A DNA stretch of 64,000 nucleotides, from assembly GCA_012032345.1 (NCBI GenBank), contig JAAUQI010000013.1, positions 33,552 to 97,551 on the forward strand, in the 5' to 3' direction. This DNA comes from Leptolyngbyaceae cyanobacterium RM1_1_2. GTDB taxonomy: Bacteria; Cyanobacteriota; Cyanobacteriia; Phormidesmidales; Phormidesmidaceae. The position numbers were made by a program, and so were the translations under genes. Numbering within the stretch: the first letter of the stretch is position 1; the number at the start of each line of letters is the position of its first letter. Positions 34,832 through 45,200 of the stretch are shown here, in pieces. Below the pieces are notes generated by a model, which saw only the letters and a program-made list of their open reading frames with translations, searched no databases and was not told the DNA's origin.

Positions 34832-35863
34832 CGCCTCCAGTAGTTTCTGGTTTTGAGCGTCTGTGCCTACCGTAATTCGCAGTTTGTCTGTTAGTCCGGG
34901 CTGGTCAAAGTAGCGTACTAAAATACCCTTGGCCTTGAGTGCCGTCTGGAGAAAGGCGGCGCTGCTGGACGGCGGTGTCGTCAGTACGAAATTTCCCTGT
35001 GAGTTAAGCACTGCAAAGCCCAAGTTCTTCAGGTCAAGGGTTAGTTGAGCACGCGACGCTTTCACTTTTTCGACACAGGCGTTTTTATAAACCTGATCTG
35101 CCATAGCAGCGGTGGCAACCTGAGTAGCGATCGCGTCGATGTTGTAGCTGTCTTTGACCTTGAACAGTCCTGCTAGCAGTTTGGGGTTAGCAATGCCAAA
35201 ACCCAGGCGCAAACCGGCTAGCGCATAGCCTTTAGATAAAGTTCGCAGCACAATCACGTTTTCAAACTCCAACGCCAGCCCCAAGGCCGAGCCTTCAGCA
35301 AAATCAACATAGGCTTCATCAATTACCAACACCCCCGCTACCTGCTGGGCCAGCTGTCGCAGTTCAGCTAGTGGGGTTTGGTGTCCAGAAGGACTGTTAG
35401 GCGAGGCCACAAACGTGAGCGCCCCCTGAGCCGCCACCAGAGCCGCCAGCGGTAGCTGAAAGTCATCTCCGTAGGGAATTTCGATGGCTGTCGCCGGATG
35501 CAGGGCCGACAGCGTGCGGTACAGCACATAGGTAGGCACAGGATAGACCACTGGGCGATCGCGCCCTTCAGCACAGGCGCGAATAATCACGTTCAGCAGT
35601 TCATCGCTGCCGTTGCCAACAATTACCCAGTCTGAGGGAATCTCCAGCACCGCGCTGAGCGCCTGACAAAAAGATTTGGCGTAGGGGTCGGGGTAGCGCC
35701 GCAGCCATTCACTATCGAGGGATCGCAGCACCGCGATCGCTTTTGGCGAGGGCGGATAGGGATTTTCATTGGTGTTGAGCTTCAGCACTGGGGTGCCCGG
35801 CGGCGGCTGCTCTCCCGGCACATAACCTGTGGTGGCGTCAACGGCAGGACGAAAATAGCTCAT
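34811..35863 (-). CDS. hisC: Histidinol-phosphate aminotransferase
   Basis: 350 residues. It transaminates imidazole-acetol phosphate to histidinol phosphate with PLP. Motifs: LNTNENPYPPSP at the start, GNGSDELL, SPNSPSGH, VIDEAYVDF, and the PLP lysine in RTLSKGYALAGLRLGFG. The C-terminus ends LVHYHR; these six codons and the stop come from the palindromic element at 34758-34831, so the gene's end was reshaped by the insertion or the element landed exactly at the end. Start ATG 35863 is directly followed upstream by a CTAG-bounded repeat region. Confidence 0.94.
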   Translation of the reverse strand: MSYFRPAVDATTGYVPGEQPPPGTPVLKLNTNENPYPPSPKAIAVLRSLDSEWLRRYPDPYAKSFCQALSAVLEIPSDWVIVGNGSDELLNVIIRACAEGRDRPVVYPVPTYVLYRTLSALHPATAIEIPYGDDFQLPLAALVAAQGALTFVASPNSPSGHQTPLAELRQLAQQVAGVLVIDEAYVDFAEGSALGLALEFENVIVLRTLSKGYALAGLRLGFGIANPKLLAGLFKVKDSYNIDAIATQVATAAMADQVYKNACVEKVKASRAQLTLDLKNLGFAVLNSQGNFVLTTPPSSSAAFLQTALKAKGILVRYFDQPGLTDKLRITVGTDAQNQKLLEALVHYHR

Positions 35864-35998
35864 CTAGCAAAACTCAAAACTTTCACAGAACTCTTTAGCG
35901 CTAAAGCGCTAACTACGAACTTAAGACTTTGAACTCAAGACTCAAAACTTTGTCGGAGATCTTTAGCGCTTTAGCGCTAACTACGAATGTCCTATGGT
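35864..35998. repeat. Two inverted copies of the palindromic core (copy 4)
   Basis: The core occurs twice on the minus strand, at about 35893-35920 (CTTTAGCGCTAAAGCGCTAA then CTACGAAC) and 35961-35987 (CTTTAGCGCTTTAGCGCTAA then CTACGAA). Between them are ACTCAAGACTCAAAACT-type direct repeats. CTAG (35864) touches the hisC start codon. Any hisC promoter must lie within or beyond this repeat. Confidence 0.6.
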
Positions 35999-36616
35999 TC
36001 ATTGGGCTGCTTCGTTGTCTTCTAGGTTGTTTATGGCTTCGTCTGTGGGCCTTGCTTCAGGGCTGTTGGGGCTGTTTAACTCTGTCTCTGATTCAGGACT
36101 AGAAGTGACATTATCTACCGCCACATTGAACTGGTAGTTAATTGTGGTGTTGGCTTTAGACACAATAGCTACCTCGTAGTAGCCAGACTGAGGCAAACGG
36201 CCCGACCAGGTTATTTCGGCTGAGTCAGAAAGTAGATAGGGTTCAGACTCACTAGGACGTGGCAGGTATAGCGAAAGCGCTGTTGAGCGATCTGGAGCCT
36301 GTAGATTGAGCCGTAAAAACTGCCCTTCGCTCAGCTCCATAATATAAATCTGACCCTCGCCAGGATCCAGGCTGCTGTCAACTCGATGACTGTAGAGACC
36401 TGGCTTGAACTGAATCTCCTGAAGACGTTTGCCAGAAAGAATCGCCTGTAGCCGATCGCTGGCCAGACCATACCAGATTTGTCCGATGGGCTGATCGAGA
36501 AAATTTTGTCCGACCTGCTCTGGAAAAAGAGATAAAAACTTAGCATCAGCCAGGTCGTAGAGCGCCTTGCTGCTGACAAAGCGCTGATTGAGCTGAGACT
36601 GCCACTGACGAGTCAT
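35999..36616 (-). CDS. C-terminal extracytoplasmic part of the Ser/Thr kinase, split off by a frameshift
   Basis: 205 residues as read. It is not a free-standing gene in my view: its start ATG overlaps the AAAA run in the tail of the kinase gene, and the protein (MTRQWQSQLNQRFVSSKALYDLADAKFLSLF ... NQPIGQIWY) continues the kinase's C-terminal domain. Removing one A from the run joins the two as GSYSQ-MTRQWQ. The rest is a beta-rich domain (FKPGLYSHRVDSSLDPGEG, SGYYEVAIVSKA) with an acidic, Asn/Ser/Pro-rich tail. If the split is real, translation restart at this ATG could still make the fragment. Confidence 0.6.
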   Translation of the reverse strand: MTRQWQSQLNQRFVSSKALYDLADAKFLSLFPEQVGQNFLDQPIGQIWYGLASDRLQAILSGKRLQEIQFKPGLYSHRVDSSLDPGEGQIYIMELSEGQFLRLNLQAPDRSTALSLYLPRPSESEPYLLSDSAEITWSGRLPQSGYYEVAIVSKANTTINYQFNVAVDNVTSSPESETELNSPNSPEARPTDEAINNLEDNEAAQ

Positions 36617-38051
36617 TTTGGCTGTAGCTTCCTAGCTGCTGACGAGTTTGAGTGCTGAGGTTAACTTCTAGCAGATCTAGCATTTCCGCCGCGATTGTAT
36701 CCCAGCGGAGTCTGGCGGGGGCGTCTTCGGGGCTATCGGTGAGCGTAGAACCCTGTAGGTCAGTATAGCGAGCGTAGAAAGCCTGATCGCTGAACCGTAC
36801 CAGGAAGTCGCTATCGACGCCGAGGGCTTGCCGCCGCTGCTGCAAAGCCTGCTTGCGGGCCTGCTCCTCGGGCGAAAAACTGGAGGAATCAGCCCCGTCA
36901 GTACCGTTGACCTGACTGGAGCTATTAGATTGGCCGCTCGGCTGCCACTGCACCGCCACCCACCAGACCAGCGCGATCGCCCCTACCAGCAGCAGCAGCC
37001 CCAAAATAGCCTGCAAAAAACCAGAAGAAGATCGGCTAGTTTTTGACGGGCTGGTCACAGAGGGCGGACTGTAAGCCCGTGTAGCAGATGTCGCTGCAGC
37101 GGACGCAGTTGCCAAGCTAGGCAGGCTGACGGCGGGGGCGGCAGCTATCGTAGCGGCTGTGGTAGCTGAGCCAGGAACGGCTGCGAGTGCCTGCAGCACC
37201 TCACGGGCAGACTGGAAGCGATCGCTGGGATGAGCCGCCAATAAGCGATTCAGTACGGCTGAGAACTGAGGGCTCAGCCTCACATCTGCATCCCAATCCC
37301 AGGTGCGATGGTGAGTATCGTAAAGAAACTGCGGCTCTTGCCCGGTCAGCAGCACCAGCCCGGTAACGCCAAGCGCATAAAAGTCGCTGGCCGGGGATAC
37401 AACGCCTGAACCTAGCTGTTCCTCAGGGGCGTAGCCCACCTTGCCCAGCCGCGTGAGTACAGATCTAGCGGCAGCCTCACCAGGATGGCTGAGCTGATAG
37501 ACCACGGTAGCGGCTATCTGCTTGACGCCGCCAAAATCAATCAGGACAGCCCTGCCATCCTGATTGCGCAGAATCAGGTTATCAGGCGAAATATCGCGGT
37601 GAATCACGCCCAAGCTGTGAATATAGTCCAGCACTGGTAGGATCTGCTCAAAAAGCTGTCGCACTTCGGCTTCAGTAAAGCGACTATTTTGACGCAGACG
37701 GGTTTCTAGCAGCTCTTTGTAGGTTGGGCCTTCTATATAGTCTTGAACCAAAAATAGCTGCCCCTGCTGACTGGTTCTCACCCGCAGCAGCTCTCGAAAT
37801 TTAGGAATTTGGGGATGGGCTAGCTGGTGAAGTACCCCAGCCTCGCGCTCAAAAAGCTGCTGGGCTTTCTGCAGGGCTGCTTCTCCTTCTACCTGAGGGA
37901 CAAACTCTTTGAGGACGCATAGCTCATTAAAGCGATAGGTGTCTTCAGCTAAATAGGTGCGCCCAAAGCCGCCTGCACCCAGCTGTTTTAAAAGACGATA
38001 GCGATCGCCTAAAAGAGAGCCTGCATTCCTTGCCATTCCGCCTGGCGTCAT
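36546..38051 (-). CDS. Membrane-bound Ser/Thr protein kinase (frameshifted near its end)
   Basis: 501 residues as read. The kinase domain (about 16-285) has the glycine loop GAGGFGRTY, Lys48 in VLKEF, HRDISPDN with Asp153 and IDFGGVKQ. Next comes a Ser/Thr/Ala-rich linker and one membrane helix (ILGLLLLVGAIALVWWVA, about 345-362). The outer part starts GVDSDFLVRFSDQAFYARY and breaks at the AAAA run at 36616-36619; after that the frame is unrelated (SSVAVSAQSALCQQQG). The full protein would be about 690 residues. Such kinases signal in cyanobacterial stress and nutrition; the target is unknown. Confidence 0.88.
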   Translation of the reverse strand: MTPGGMARNAGSLLGDRYRLLKQLGAGGFGRTYLAEDTYRFNELCVLKEFVPQVEGEAALQKAQQLFEREAGVLHQLAHPQIPKFRELLRVRTSQQGQLFLVQDYIEGPTYKELLETRLRQNSRFTEAEVRQLFEQILPVLDYIHSLGVIHRDISPDNLILRNQDGRAVLIDFGGVKQIAATVVYQLSHPGEAAARSVLTRLGKVGYAPEEQLGSGVVSPASDFYALGVTGLVLLTGQEPQFLYDTHHRTWDWDADVRLSPQFSAVLNRLLAAHPSDRFQSAREVLQALAAVPGSATTAATIAAAPAVSLPSLATASAAATSATRAYSPPSVTSPSKTSRSSSGFLQAILGLLLLVGAIALVWWVAVQWQPSGQSNSSSQVNGTDGADSSSFSPEEQARKQALQQRRQALGVDSDFLVRFSDQAFYARYTDLQGSTLTDSPEDAPARLRWDTIAAEMLDLLEVNLSTQTRQQLGSYSQNDSSVAVSAQSALCQQQGALRPG

Positions 38052-38110
38052 GAAGCCTTTCCTCGCTGATAGGGTCGAAATTTGATTATGGCATCTGCCG
38101 CTCGAATCCC

Positions 38111-38971
38111 TTATGCCTGCGTGTCATTTACAAAGTAGGGTAGCGCTTCGTGAGTTTTTGACCAATTTTGTAAAACAAATCTCAGCAGCCACGGCGCAGA
38201 TATTCCAATTAATATCAGCCCCAGCCAGCCATCTTGAAACGTCACCAGGGAACTTTCAGGGCCAAAGGGCAACAGCTCTAGGGCGATCGCCAGAGCGTTA
38301 TTGATCATATGACAAAAAATGGGTACCCACAGCGATCGCGTTTTGAGATAGAGCAGCGCCATCACCAGCCCAAAAACAAACAGCCCCACCGGGTTAACAT
38401 GCAGCAGGCCAAACAGAACCGAAGACAAAATGACCGCCGCCGGGACTCCCCATTTAGTCCCCCAGCGGTGCAGCAAGATGCCGCGAAAGACGAATTCTTC
38501 AGTGACGGGAGCAACAGCTACCAGATAGAGCAGCATCAGGCCGTTGTAAAGCCACGGCAGCCTGGTTTCGGCTGTTAGCAGCGGGGGCGCCTGACGGAAT
38601 CCCTCAGTGATTATAGGGGCAACAAAAGATAGGCCGTAAAACAAAAGCTGAGAACTTCCCAGCGAAAAAATCACCAGCGCGATCGCTAAGGCCATCCCCG
38701 TCGCCCAGGAAAAATATTTAGGCCGAAACCCAATCAAACGGCGATACCTGATCCGCTGGTTGCGCCCCAGCCAGAGCACAATTGGCCAGAGGCTCAGCGT
38801 CATTAGCAGATAGAGAACTGGCTGCATCAGGGGGCCTGTTATTACCAGCGGCCACCAGCCTGCTGTTTCTATCAGACTGAGCAAAATACCCCAGCCCAAA
38901 CCAGCGCCGAGCAGCCCTAGCAGCACCCATCTGAACTTCAGCGCCTCAAACGGGTTAGCGCTTCCCCGCAT
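38111..38971 (-). CDS. CPBP-family intramembrane metalloprotease
   Basis: 286 residues from ATG 38971; a GTG at 39052 would add 27 polar residues. Seven or eight hydrophobic segments. CPBP (Abi) motifs are in place: VTEEFVFRGIL (the glutamate pair and the Arg), FGLLHVN with the His, and HMINNALA. These form the zinc site within the membrane. Members are related to type II CAAX prenyl endopeptidases. No prenylated substrate is known here; in cyanobacteria the role is unclear. It follows the kinase gene upstream on the same strand with a gap of about 60 bases. Confidence 0.87.
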   Translation of the reverse strand: MRGSANPFEALKFRWVLLGLLGAGLGWGILLSLIETAGWWPLVITGPLMQPVLYLLMTLSLWPIVLWLGRNQRIRYRRLIGFRPKYFSWATGMALAIALVIFSLGSSQLLFYGLSFVAPIITEGFRQAPPLLTAETRLPWLYNGLMLLYLVAVAPVTEEFVFRGILLHRWGTKWGVPAAVILSSVLFGLLHVNPVGLFVFGLVMALLYLKTRSLWVPIFCHMINNALAIALELLPFGPESSLVTFQDGWLGLILIGISAPWLLRFVLQNWSKTHEALPYFVNDTQA

Positions 38972-39221
38972 CTGATTGAACACCCAAAACCTGCACTGTC
39001 TAGCTTCTCTATCCAGGGTAGTGCAGAGAGAACGCCTGTTGCGTTCGGTCACTCCAAAACGAAAAGAACCGGATTTCTGTTCTTTCCTTGGGTAGATAGA
39101 AAGTAGGCCAATTTTACTCGGCCTTGTGGGCTGCTATGTTTTTGGTTTGAACAGGTCAGATCAAAACATGGACAGATACTAATCTGACACGCCGTAAGTT
39201 GTGGTGGGGTCGGCAAAGGAT

Positions 39222-40574
39222 ATGAAAAGATTGAGACAGCATTTACAAACTATGCCGCTATTACTGACCTCACAGGTAGACTCACAGCGCTATCGGGCGG
39301 TGCAGTCTCAACAGGCTATTTACAGCAACGCATCACTTCAGATGGAAAAGAACCAGGCAGACGGAGCCAAAGGCAGCATATTAGTTATTGATGATGCTCC
39401 AGAAGTGATTCGATTGCTGTCAGAGTTTTTGGTCGGTTCTGGCTATAAAGTTTACAGCGTCGCTCAGTCTAATCAAGCTCTCCTGGCGGCGCTGACACAC
39501 AAGCCCGATCTGATCTTGCTAGATGCCCACATGCCAGATCCTGACGGCTATGCCATTTGCCAACTGCTGAAGCAGCGCTCTGAACTGCGGCAAATTCCGG
39601 TGATTTTTATGAGCGTCTCAGAGGAGAAGTGGGATAAAGTCAGAGCCTTTTCAGTGGGCGGTGCTGACTACGTGACCAAGCCTTTCTGGTTTGAGGAAGT
39701 GCTGGCCCGCGTCAACAGCCACATGACTAATTACAAATTGCAGCAGCGGCTGCGGACGCAAACCCAGCGCGCCCTATCAGCCAGCGGACAGTCACCTTTG
39801 CTAGCTGACCTACAGCGAACGCTGCGCCGCCAAACCGAAATTCTTAAGCGCCAAAATCAACGGCTGCAGCAGGAAATTCACGAACGTCAGCAGGCTGAAC
39901 AGGCGCTGCTGCAGGAGAAGCAAAAGTCAGAGCAGCTCCTGCTCAATATTTTGCCTAAAGCTATTGTGGATCAGCTCAAGCAGTTTGAAGGCTCTCTGGC
40001 AGAGCGATTTGACGAGGCCACAATTATGTTTGCCGATATTGTCAATTTTACGCCGCTAGCCGCCAAGGTCGTGCCGCTAGAACTGGTAAACCTGCTCAAC
40101 CAGATTTTTTCTACTTTCGATCGCCTAGTCGATCAGTATGGGTTAGAAAAAATCAAAACCATCGGCGATGCCTACATGGTGGCAGGGGGACTGCCCATTG
40201 CCCGAGCAGGCCATACAGAAGCGGTGATGGAAATGGCGATCGCCATGCAAGAGGCGATCGGTACTTTTACCCGTGAACACGAGGAACCGCTACAGCTTCG
40301 CATTGGCATCAACACGGGCGCTGTTGTGGCAGGCGTAATTGGCATTCGTAAGTTTAGCTACGACCTCTGGGGAGACGCGGTGAATATCGCTAGCCGTATG
40401 GAAGCGCAAGGCATTCCTGGCAAAATTCAGATCACAGAGCACACTTACCAAAAGCTCAAGCACAAGTATGTTTTCGAGCCGGGGGGCGAAATTCAGATCA
40501 AAGGGCGAGGTCTGATGCCGATTTACCACTTTGTCCAGCGCAAATCCCAGCCGAAATCCCAGCCGAAATCATAG
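39222..40574 (+). CDS. Response regulator with adenylate cyclase output
   Basis: 450 residues from ATG 39222; a GTG at 39201 is possible. REC domain about 50-170: VIDDAPE acidic pair, phosphorylation Asp in LLDAHMP, and TKP with the Lys. A coiled coil (about 190-255) follows, then a class III nucleotide cyclase domain (about 265-440) with the metal aspartates in [11 protein letters not shown] and GDAYM. The purine-specificity residues Lys ([11 protein letters not shown]) and Asp ([14 protein letters not shown]) are those of adenylate rather than guanylate cyclases. So it should make cAMP, controlled by a two-component signal. The cognate kinase is not next to it. Confidence 0.93.
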   Translation: MKRLRQHLQTMPLLLTSQVDSQRYRAVQSQQAIYSNASLQMEKNQADGAKGSILVIDDAPEVIRLLSEFLVGSGYKVYSVAQSNQALLAALTHKPDLILLDAHMPDPDGYAICQLLKQRSELRQIPVIFMSVSEEKWDKVRAFSVGGADYVTKPFWFEEVLARVNSHMTNYKLQQRLRTQTQRALSASGQSPLLADLQRTLRRQTEILKRQNQRLQQEIHERQQAEQALLQEKQKSEQLLLNILPKAIVDQLKQFEGSLAERFDEATIMFADIVNFTPLAAKVVPLELVNLLNQIFSTFDRLVDQYGLEKIKTIGDAYMVAGGLPIARAGHTEAVMEMAIAMQEAIGTFTREHEEPLQLRIGINTGAVVAGVIGIRKFSYDLWGDAVNIASRMEAQGIPGKIQITEHTYQKLKHKYVFEPGGEIQIKGRGLMPIYHFVQRKSQPKSQPKS

Positions 40575-40626
40575 AAGGCGCTGGTACACTGGAGAACTGA
40601 GTACCTCCACCTGGGCTAAGTCGGGC

Positions 40627-42777
40627 ATGGCAACATTTTTGCTAGAAGTGGGCACCGAAGAACTCCCCGCCAGCTTCGTTAGCAGTGCGCTAGAGCAGTG
40701 GCGATCGCAGATTGAGCCATCTTTACAAGAAAAATTTCTCTCTCCCAGCGCGGTCAAGTTTTATGGCACGCCTCGCCGTCTTGCTGTGGTGATTGAAGGG
40801 CTACCGCTGCAGCAGAGCGATCGAGAAGAAGACGTCAAAGGCCCCCCGGCCCAGGCAGCCTTTCGAGACGGACAGCCGACTAAAGCGGCCACAGGTTTTG
40901 CTAAATCTCGGGGGGTCAGCGTTGAAGAGCTAGCAGTCCGCGAAACCGACAAGGGCGCTTTTGTCTTTGTGCAGCAAAAAATACCGGGTCGTCCCACCGC
41001 CGAAATCCTCAGCGAACTTGTGCCCCAGTGGATTTTTGGCCTCGAAGGCAAGCGGTTTATGCGCTGGGGAGACGGCGATTTGCGCTTCCCCCGACCGATT
41101 CGCTGGCTGGTGGCGCTCTTAGATCAAACCCTCTTAGCTATCACCTTAGAAAATGGCTCAGAAGTTTGTCAGAGCGATCGCTACTCAGAAGGACACCGAG
41201 TGCTGCATCCCAAGCCTCTGATGATTGAGCAAGCAGCAGGCTACCGTGAACGGCTGCGCTCCGGCTACGTGGAGGTTGACCCCGACGAGCGCCGCCGTCA
41301 GATTTTGCAGCAGGTAAACGCCGTTGTCCAAGCCGTCAGCGGACAGGCTGTGATTTCAGAGAGCCTGCTGGCAGAAGTCACCCATTTAGTCGAATGGCCC
41401 ACGGCAGTCCTTGGCAAGTTTGACCCAGAATTTTTGGAACTGCCCACCGCAGTAATCACGATGGAGATGGAAAGCCATCAGCGCTATTTTCCGGTGCGTC
41501 AGCAGGAGGATGCGCCTGATTTGCTGCCCTATTTCGTCACGGTGTCCAACGGCGATCCGGCCAAAGCTGACATTATTGCGCAGGGCAATGGCCGGGTAAT
41601 TCGAGCCAGACTCTCAGACGGCAAGTTTTTCTATGACGCCGATCGGCAGATACCGCTCGAAAGCTATGTGCCTAAGCTAACCGCCGTCACCTTTGAAGAA
41701 AGCTTAGGCTCAGTGCGCGATAAGGTGACTCGCCTCAGCGCGATCGCTGAGCGCATTGCCGAGCAGAGTCAGCTTAGCCCTAGCGATCGCAGTGCCGTGC
41801 AGCGAGCCGCGCTGCTGTGCAAGGCAGATTTAGTCACCCAGATGGTGGGCGAGTTTCCTGAGCTACAGGGCGTCATGGGTCAAAAGTACGCCCTCAGCAG
41901 CGGCGAGTCTGCAGCCGTTGCCACCGCCATTTTTGAACACTATCTGCCCCGGGGGGCGCAGGATCAGCTGCCGCAAACCCGCGTCGGTCAGGTAGTGGGC
42001 ATTGCCGATCGGCTAGACACGCTGGTGGGCATTTTTAGCCTGGGTAAGCTGCCTTCTGGCTCTTCCGATCCCTTTGCTCTGCGCCGCGCCGCCAATGCCA
42101 TTGTCAATGTTACTTGGGCCGCCGATCTGCCACTCAATCTCAAAGCTTTACTGCAGCAGGTGATTGCAGATTTTGCCGCCGAGCAGACAACAGTCACCGA
42201 CACGGCCCAGCTACAGGCTCAGCTAGAAGACTTTTTCCTACAGCGAATTCGCACCTTGCTGCAGGAAAAAGGCGTTGACTACGACTTGGTGAACGCGGTG
42301 CTGGCAGAAGATGACCCAGCCTACACGGAGCAGGCTCTAGCAGACATGCGAGATGTCAGCGATCGCGCCCGGTTTTTACAGACCATTCGCAATGATGGCA
42401 CCCTGGCAGACATTTACGAAACCGTCAACCGCGCCGCCCGGCTGGCTGCTCAGGGCACCCTCGACTTCACCCTCCTCGACCCGGCTGCTGTAATCGACCC
42501 CGGCTTGTTTCAGCAGCCCTCAGAGCAGGCATTTTTTGACAGCCTGCTGCAGCTCCTGCCCGAAACCCAGGCGGCTCAGACTGAGCGCAACTATCGCCAG
42601 CTGGTTGCTGGTTTAGCCAAAGCTGCGCCCGTGGTCAGCAACTTTTTTGACGGCCCAGACAGCGTCTTGGTAATGGATGAAAACCCGGATATTCAGCGCA
42701 ATCGCCTGAATCTGCTGGGCCTTTTGCGCAATCATGCCCGAGTTTTGGCCGATTTTGGCGCGATTATTAAGAGCTAG
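40627..42777 (+). CDS. glyS: Glycine-tRNA ligase beta subunit
   Basis: 716 residues from ATG 40627 ([17 protein letters not shown]); a frame extends 32 residues upstream, overlapping the cyclase gene, and is not expected. The beta subunit of the alpha2-beta2 glycyl-tRNA synthetase binds tRNA. The N-terminal EVGTEELPA, the [19 protein letters not shown] block, the [18 protein letters not shown] region, the C-terminal HD-like helices and the anticodon-binding region are all in order. glyQ is elsewhere, as in other cyanobacteria. Gap to the cyclase stop is 52 bases. Confidence 0.95.
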   Translation: MATFLLEVGTEELPASFVSSALEQWRSQIEPSLQEKFLSPSAVKFYGTPRRLAVVIEGLPLQQSDREEDVKGPPAQAAFRDGQPTKAATGFAKSRGVSVEELAVRETDKGAFVFVQQKIPGRPTAEILSELVPQWIFGLEGKRFMRWGDGDLRFPRPIRWLVALLDQTLLAITLENGSEVCQSDRYSEGHRVLHPKPLMIEQAAGYRERLRSGYVEVDPDERRRQILQQVNAVVQAVSGQAVISESLLAEVTHLVEWPTAVLGKFDPEFLELPTAVITMEMESHQRYFPVRQQEDAPDLLPYFVTVSNGDPAKADIIAQGNGRVIRARLSDGKFFYDADRQIPLESYVPKLTAVTFEESLGSVRDKVTRLSAIAERIAEQSQLSPSDRSAVQRAALLCKADLVTQMVGEFPELQGVMGQKYALSSGESAAVATAIFEHYLPRGAQDQLPQTRVGQVVGIADRLDTLVGIFSLGKLPSGSSDPFALRRAANAIVNVTWAADLPLNLKALLQQVIADFAAEQTTVTDTAQLQAQLEDFFLQRIRTLLQEKGVDYDLVNAVLAEDDPAYTEQALADMRDVSDRARFLQTIRNDGTLADIYETVNRAARLAAQGTLDFTLLDPAAVIDPGLFQQPSEQAFFDSLLQLLPETQAAQTERNYRQLVAGLAKAAPVVSNFFDGPDSVLVMDENPDIQRNRLNLLGLLRNHARVLADFGAIIKS

Positions 42778-42940
42778 AGTGCTCAGCATGGAGGGCTTGG
42801 GAGACTGACTGCTTTGAAAATAGAGCGTTGGCTGACGCTGCTTACTTCCCAACTTGGACACCACTTAAACATTAAGGATGTAGCGGTAGCTCCTCGTTTT
42901 GAGGTATGAAAAGCCTATAGACTTCAGCTTTTTTCCATCC

Positions 42941-44293
42941 ATGCAAAAACAGGCCCACATTATTGGCTTAGGCAAGTCAGGTATGGCGGCGGCGCGGCTG
43001 CTGAAGCAGGATGGCTGGCGGGTGACGCTAAGCGATCGCAGCCCCAATCCACGCCCTGAAGAGCAGCAGGCGCTTGAGCAAGCAGGCATTACCGTCGAGC
43101 TAGGGCACGATTTTTTGCCCAGCCGCGATGTCAATTTGCTAGTGGTAAGTCCTGGTGTGCCCTGGGACGCTGCCGTGTTAGACCAAGCCAGAGAACTCGA
43201 CATTGAAACCATTGGCGAAACGGAACTGGCGTGGCGATTTTTAGCCGATCGCCCCTGGATTGGCATCACGGGTACCAATGGTAAAACCACGACAACGGCC
43301 CTGAGCGCCGCTATTTTCCAGGCTGCTGGGCATCATGCACCCGCCTGCGGCAATATTGGCTATGCCGCTTGTGAATTAGCCTTAGAAAAAACCGTGCCTG
43401 ACTGGGTGATTGCCGAACTCAGCAGCTATCAGATTGAAGCGTCCCCGACCCTGGCCCCTCAGATTGGCCTCTGGACAACCTTCACCCCCGATCACCTCAG
43501 CCGCCACAAAACTTTAGAAAATTACTACGCCATCAAAGCAGCGCTTTTACACCGCTCGGCTATTCAGGTTTTGAATGGGGATGATCCTTACCTGCGCGCT
43601 CATGCAGCCGACACCTGGCCTACAGCCCACTGGACAAGCACCCAGGGCAAACCGGCGATCGCGCCGCTACAGCCAACGACCTGGCTAGAAAATGGCTGGG
43701 TCACCTTTAAAGGTCAGGCCATTGTCAAAGCCGACGCTCTACGTATGGTCGGCCAGCATAATTTACAAAACTTGCTCATGGCCGTGACTGCCGCCTGCCT
43801 AGCTGAAATTGAACCTGCGATGATTGCTGAGGCGATCGCTGATTTTCCTGGGGTTCCCCACCGCTTAGAGCATGTTTTGACCTGGCGAGGGGTTGACTTT
43901 ATCAATGACAGCAAAGCTACCAACTACGACGCTGCCGAAGTGGGCCTAGAAGCGGTTACGGCCCCGGTGGTTTTGATTGCTGGGGGAGAACCCAAGACCG
44001 GCAATGATGAGGCGTGGCTGCGGGCAATTCACGCCAAAGCCATAAAGGTTTTGCTGGTGGGCGAGGCGGCTGACTCTTTTGCTCAGCGCCTCGACGAGGT
44101 GGACTACAGCCAGCATGAAGTTGTCAAGACGCTGGAGCGGGCGGTTTTGCGGGGGGCAGAACTGGCAGCTGAGTACCGAGCTAGGTCGGTTTTGCTCTCT
44201 CCGGCCTGTGCTAGCTTTGATCAGTACAAAAGTTTTGAACATCGTGGCGATCATTTTCGTCAACTCTGTCAGGAGTACCTCAAACTTTCATGA
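42941..44293 (+). CDS. murD: UDP-N-acetylmuramoyl-L-alanine--D-glutamate ligase
   Basis: 450 residues from ATG 42941; a TTG 42 bases upstream is less likely. MurD adds D-glutamate to UDP-MurNAc-L-Ala in peptidoglycan synthesis. Motifs: [13 protein letters not shown] in the first domain, [14 protein letters not shown] loop, [26 protein letters not shown] and [12 protein letters not shown]. The chain ends [14 protein letters not shown], as expected. It is followed after 81 bases by the DUF4230 gene. Confidence 0.96.
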   Translation: MQKQAHIIGLGKSGMAAARLLKQDGWRVTLSDRSPNPRPEEQQALEQAGITVELGHDFLPSRDVNLLVVSPGVPWDAAVLDQARELDIETIGETELAWRFLADRPWIGITGTNGKTTTTALSAAIFQAAGHHAPACGNIGYAACELALEKTVPDWVIAELSSYQIEASPTLAPQIGLWTTFTPDHLSRHKTLENYYAIKAALLHRSAIQVLNGDDPYLRAHAADTWPTAHWTSTQGKPAIAPLQPTTWLENGWVTFKGQAIVKADALRMVGQHNLQNLLMAVTAACLAEIEPAMIAEAIADFPGVPHRLEHVLTWRGVDFINDSKATNYDAAEVGLEAVTAPVVLIAGGEPKTGNDEAWLRAIHAKAIKVLLVGEAADSFAQRLDEVDYSQHEVVKTLERAVLRGAELAAEYRARSVLLSPACASFDQYKSFEHRGDHFRQLCQEYLKLS

Positions 44294-44374
44294 GCGATCG
44301 CGCTATCATGAGGCTGACTAAGCCTAAGCAGATGTTTTCTACCTACCCACTGCCCATCTAGACGAGCAGCCTTC

Positions 44375-45085
44375 ATGAGCTACGACCGTTCTCCTCAACC
44401 TCAAAGCGTCTCGATTAACTTTGTTAGCCGCCTGCTGACTATGATTTCTGGTAGCGTCATGCTGGTGGCTCTGCTAGTAGCCGTTGGCATTTGGCGATCG
44501 GGCGGGCGCTTTTTTGAGGGCCTGAGAATGATGGTGCAGCCGCCGCCGCCAACTCAGGAAGTCGATATTCGCTCAGTAGTGGTGCGCCAGATTCAGAGCG
44601 CTAGCGAACTGACGACCGCCGTCTTTACAATGGAAGCGGTGGTACCCGCTAAGAGCGATCGCACGCTGGGCGGTTATGTCGTGGGCCGGACAAACCTGCT
44701 GTATATTGCCCACGGCGAGGTTCGCGCTGGCGTTGACCTCAGCGAACTCACCTCAGCCGACGTGCAGGTGATGGCAGATGGCGTTCGTATCACTCTGCCG
44801 CCGCCGCGCATTTTAGACAGTAAAATTGACGTCGATCGCTCCAGCGTCTACGACTACGATCGCGGTTTTTTAGGGCTAGGCCCCGATAATGCGCCGGTGC
44901 TGCAAGATTTTGCTCAGGAAGAAGCGCTCAGCAAGATCATGGACTCCGCCTGTGCCGAAGGCATTTTGCAAGAGGCTAACGCTCGCGCCGAGCAGCTTGT
45001 TGGTCAGCTTTTGGCGACTGCAGGCTACGCTAACTACCGAGTGCTAACCCAGCCTCCCACCGTTGAAGCCTGTCCGGTTAATTAA
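44375..45085 (+). CDS. DUF4230 family membrane-anchored protein
   Basis: 236 residues. One N-terminal membrane helix (about 20-43, SGSVMLVALLVAVGIW) then a soluble domain with SELTTAVFTMEAVVPA, YIAHGEVRAGVDLSEL and VRITLPPPRILDSKIDVDRS, which is the DUF4230 pattern. A helical C-terminus holds ANARAEQLVGQLLATAGY. The family occurs widely in bacteria without a clear role; the anchor points to the membrane with the domain on one side. Start ATG 44375. Confidence 0.85.
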   Translation: MSYDRSPQPQSVSINFVSRLLTMISGSVMLVALLVAVGIWRSGGRFFEGLRMMVQPPPPTQEVDIRSVVVRQIQSASELTTAVFTMEAVVPAKSDRTLGGYVVGRTNLLYIAHGEVRAGVDLSELTSADVQVMADGVRITLPPPRILDSKIDVDRSSVYDYDRGFLGLGPDNAPVLQDFAQEEALSKIMDSACAEGILQEANARAEQLVGQLLATAGYANYRVLTQPPTVEACPVN

Positions 45086-45090
45086 GGTTC

Positions 45091-45139
45091 TGTGACATAC
45101 TCCCGACACCGATGCAAGCATACGGTGCGGGCTTCTCCC
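45091..45139. mobile_element. Possible IS200/IS605-type end remnant (palindrome)
   Basis: TGTGACATACTCCCGACACC, then a hairpin CACCG-ATGC-AA-GCAT-A-CGGTG (45107-45127), then GCGGGCTTCTCCC. This looks like the end palindrome next to IS200/IS605 (tnpA/tnpB) elements in cyanobacteria, from memory. No tnpA or tnpB frame is present, so it would be a solo end or a non-autonomous copy. It sits in the 115-base gap between the DUF4230 and thiL genes. Confidence 0.4.
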
Positions 45140-45200
45140 ACGGCGCGAGTTTTACCTCTGGTTAGCCGATTCGAGCTTTTTACACTAAAAAAAGAGTCCT

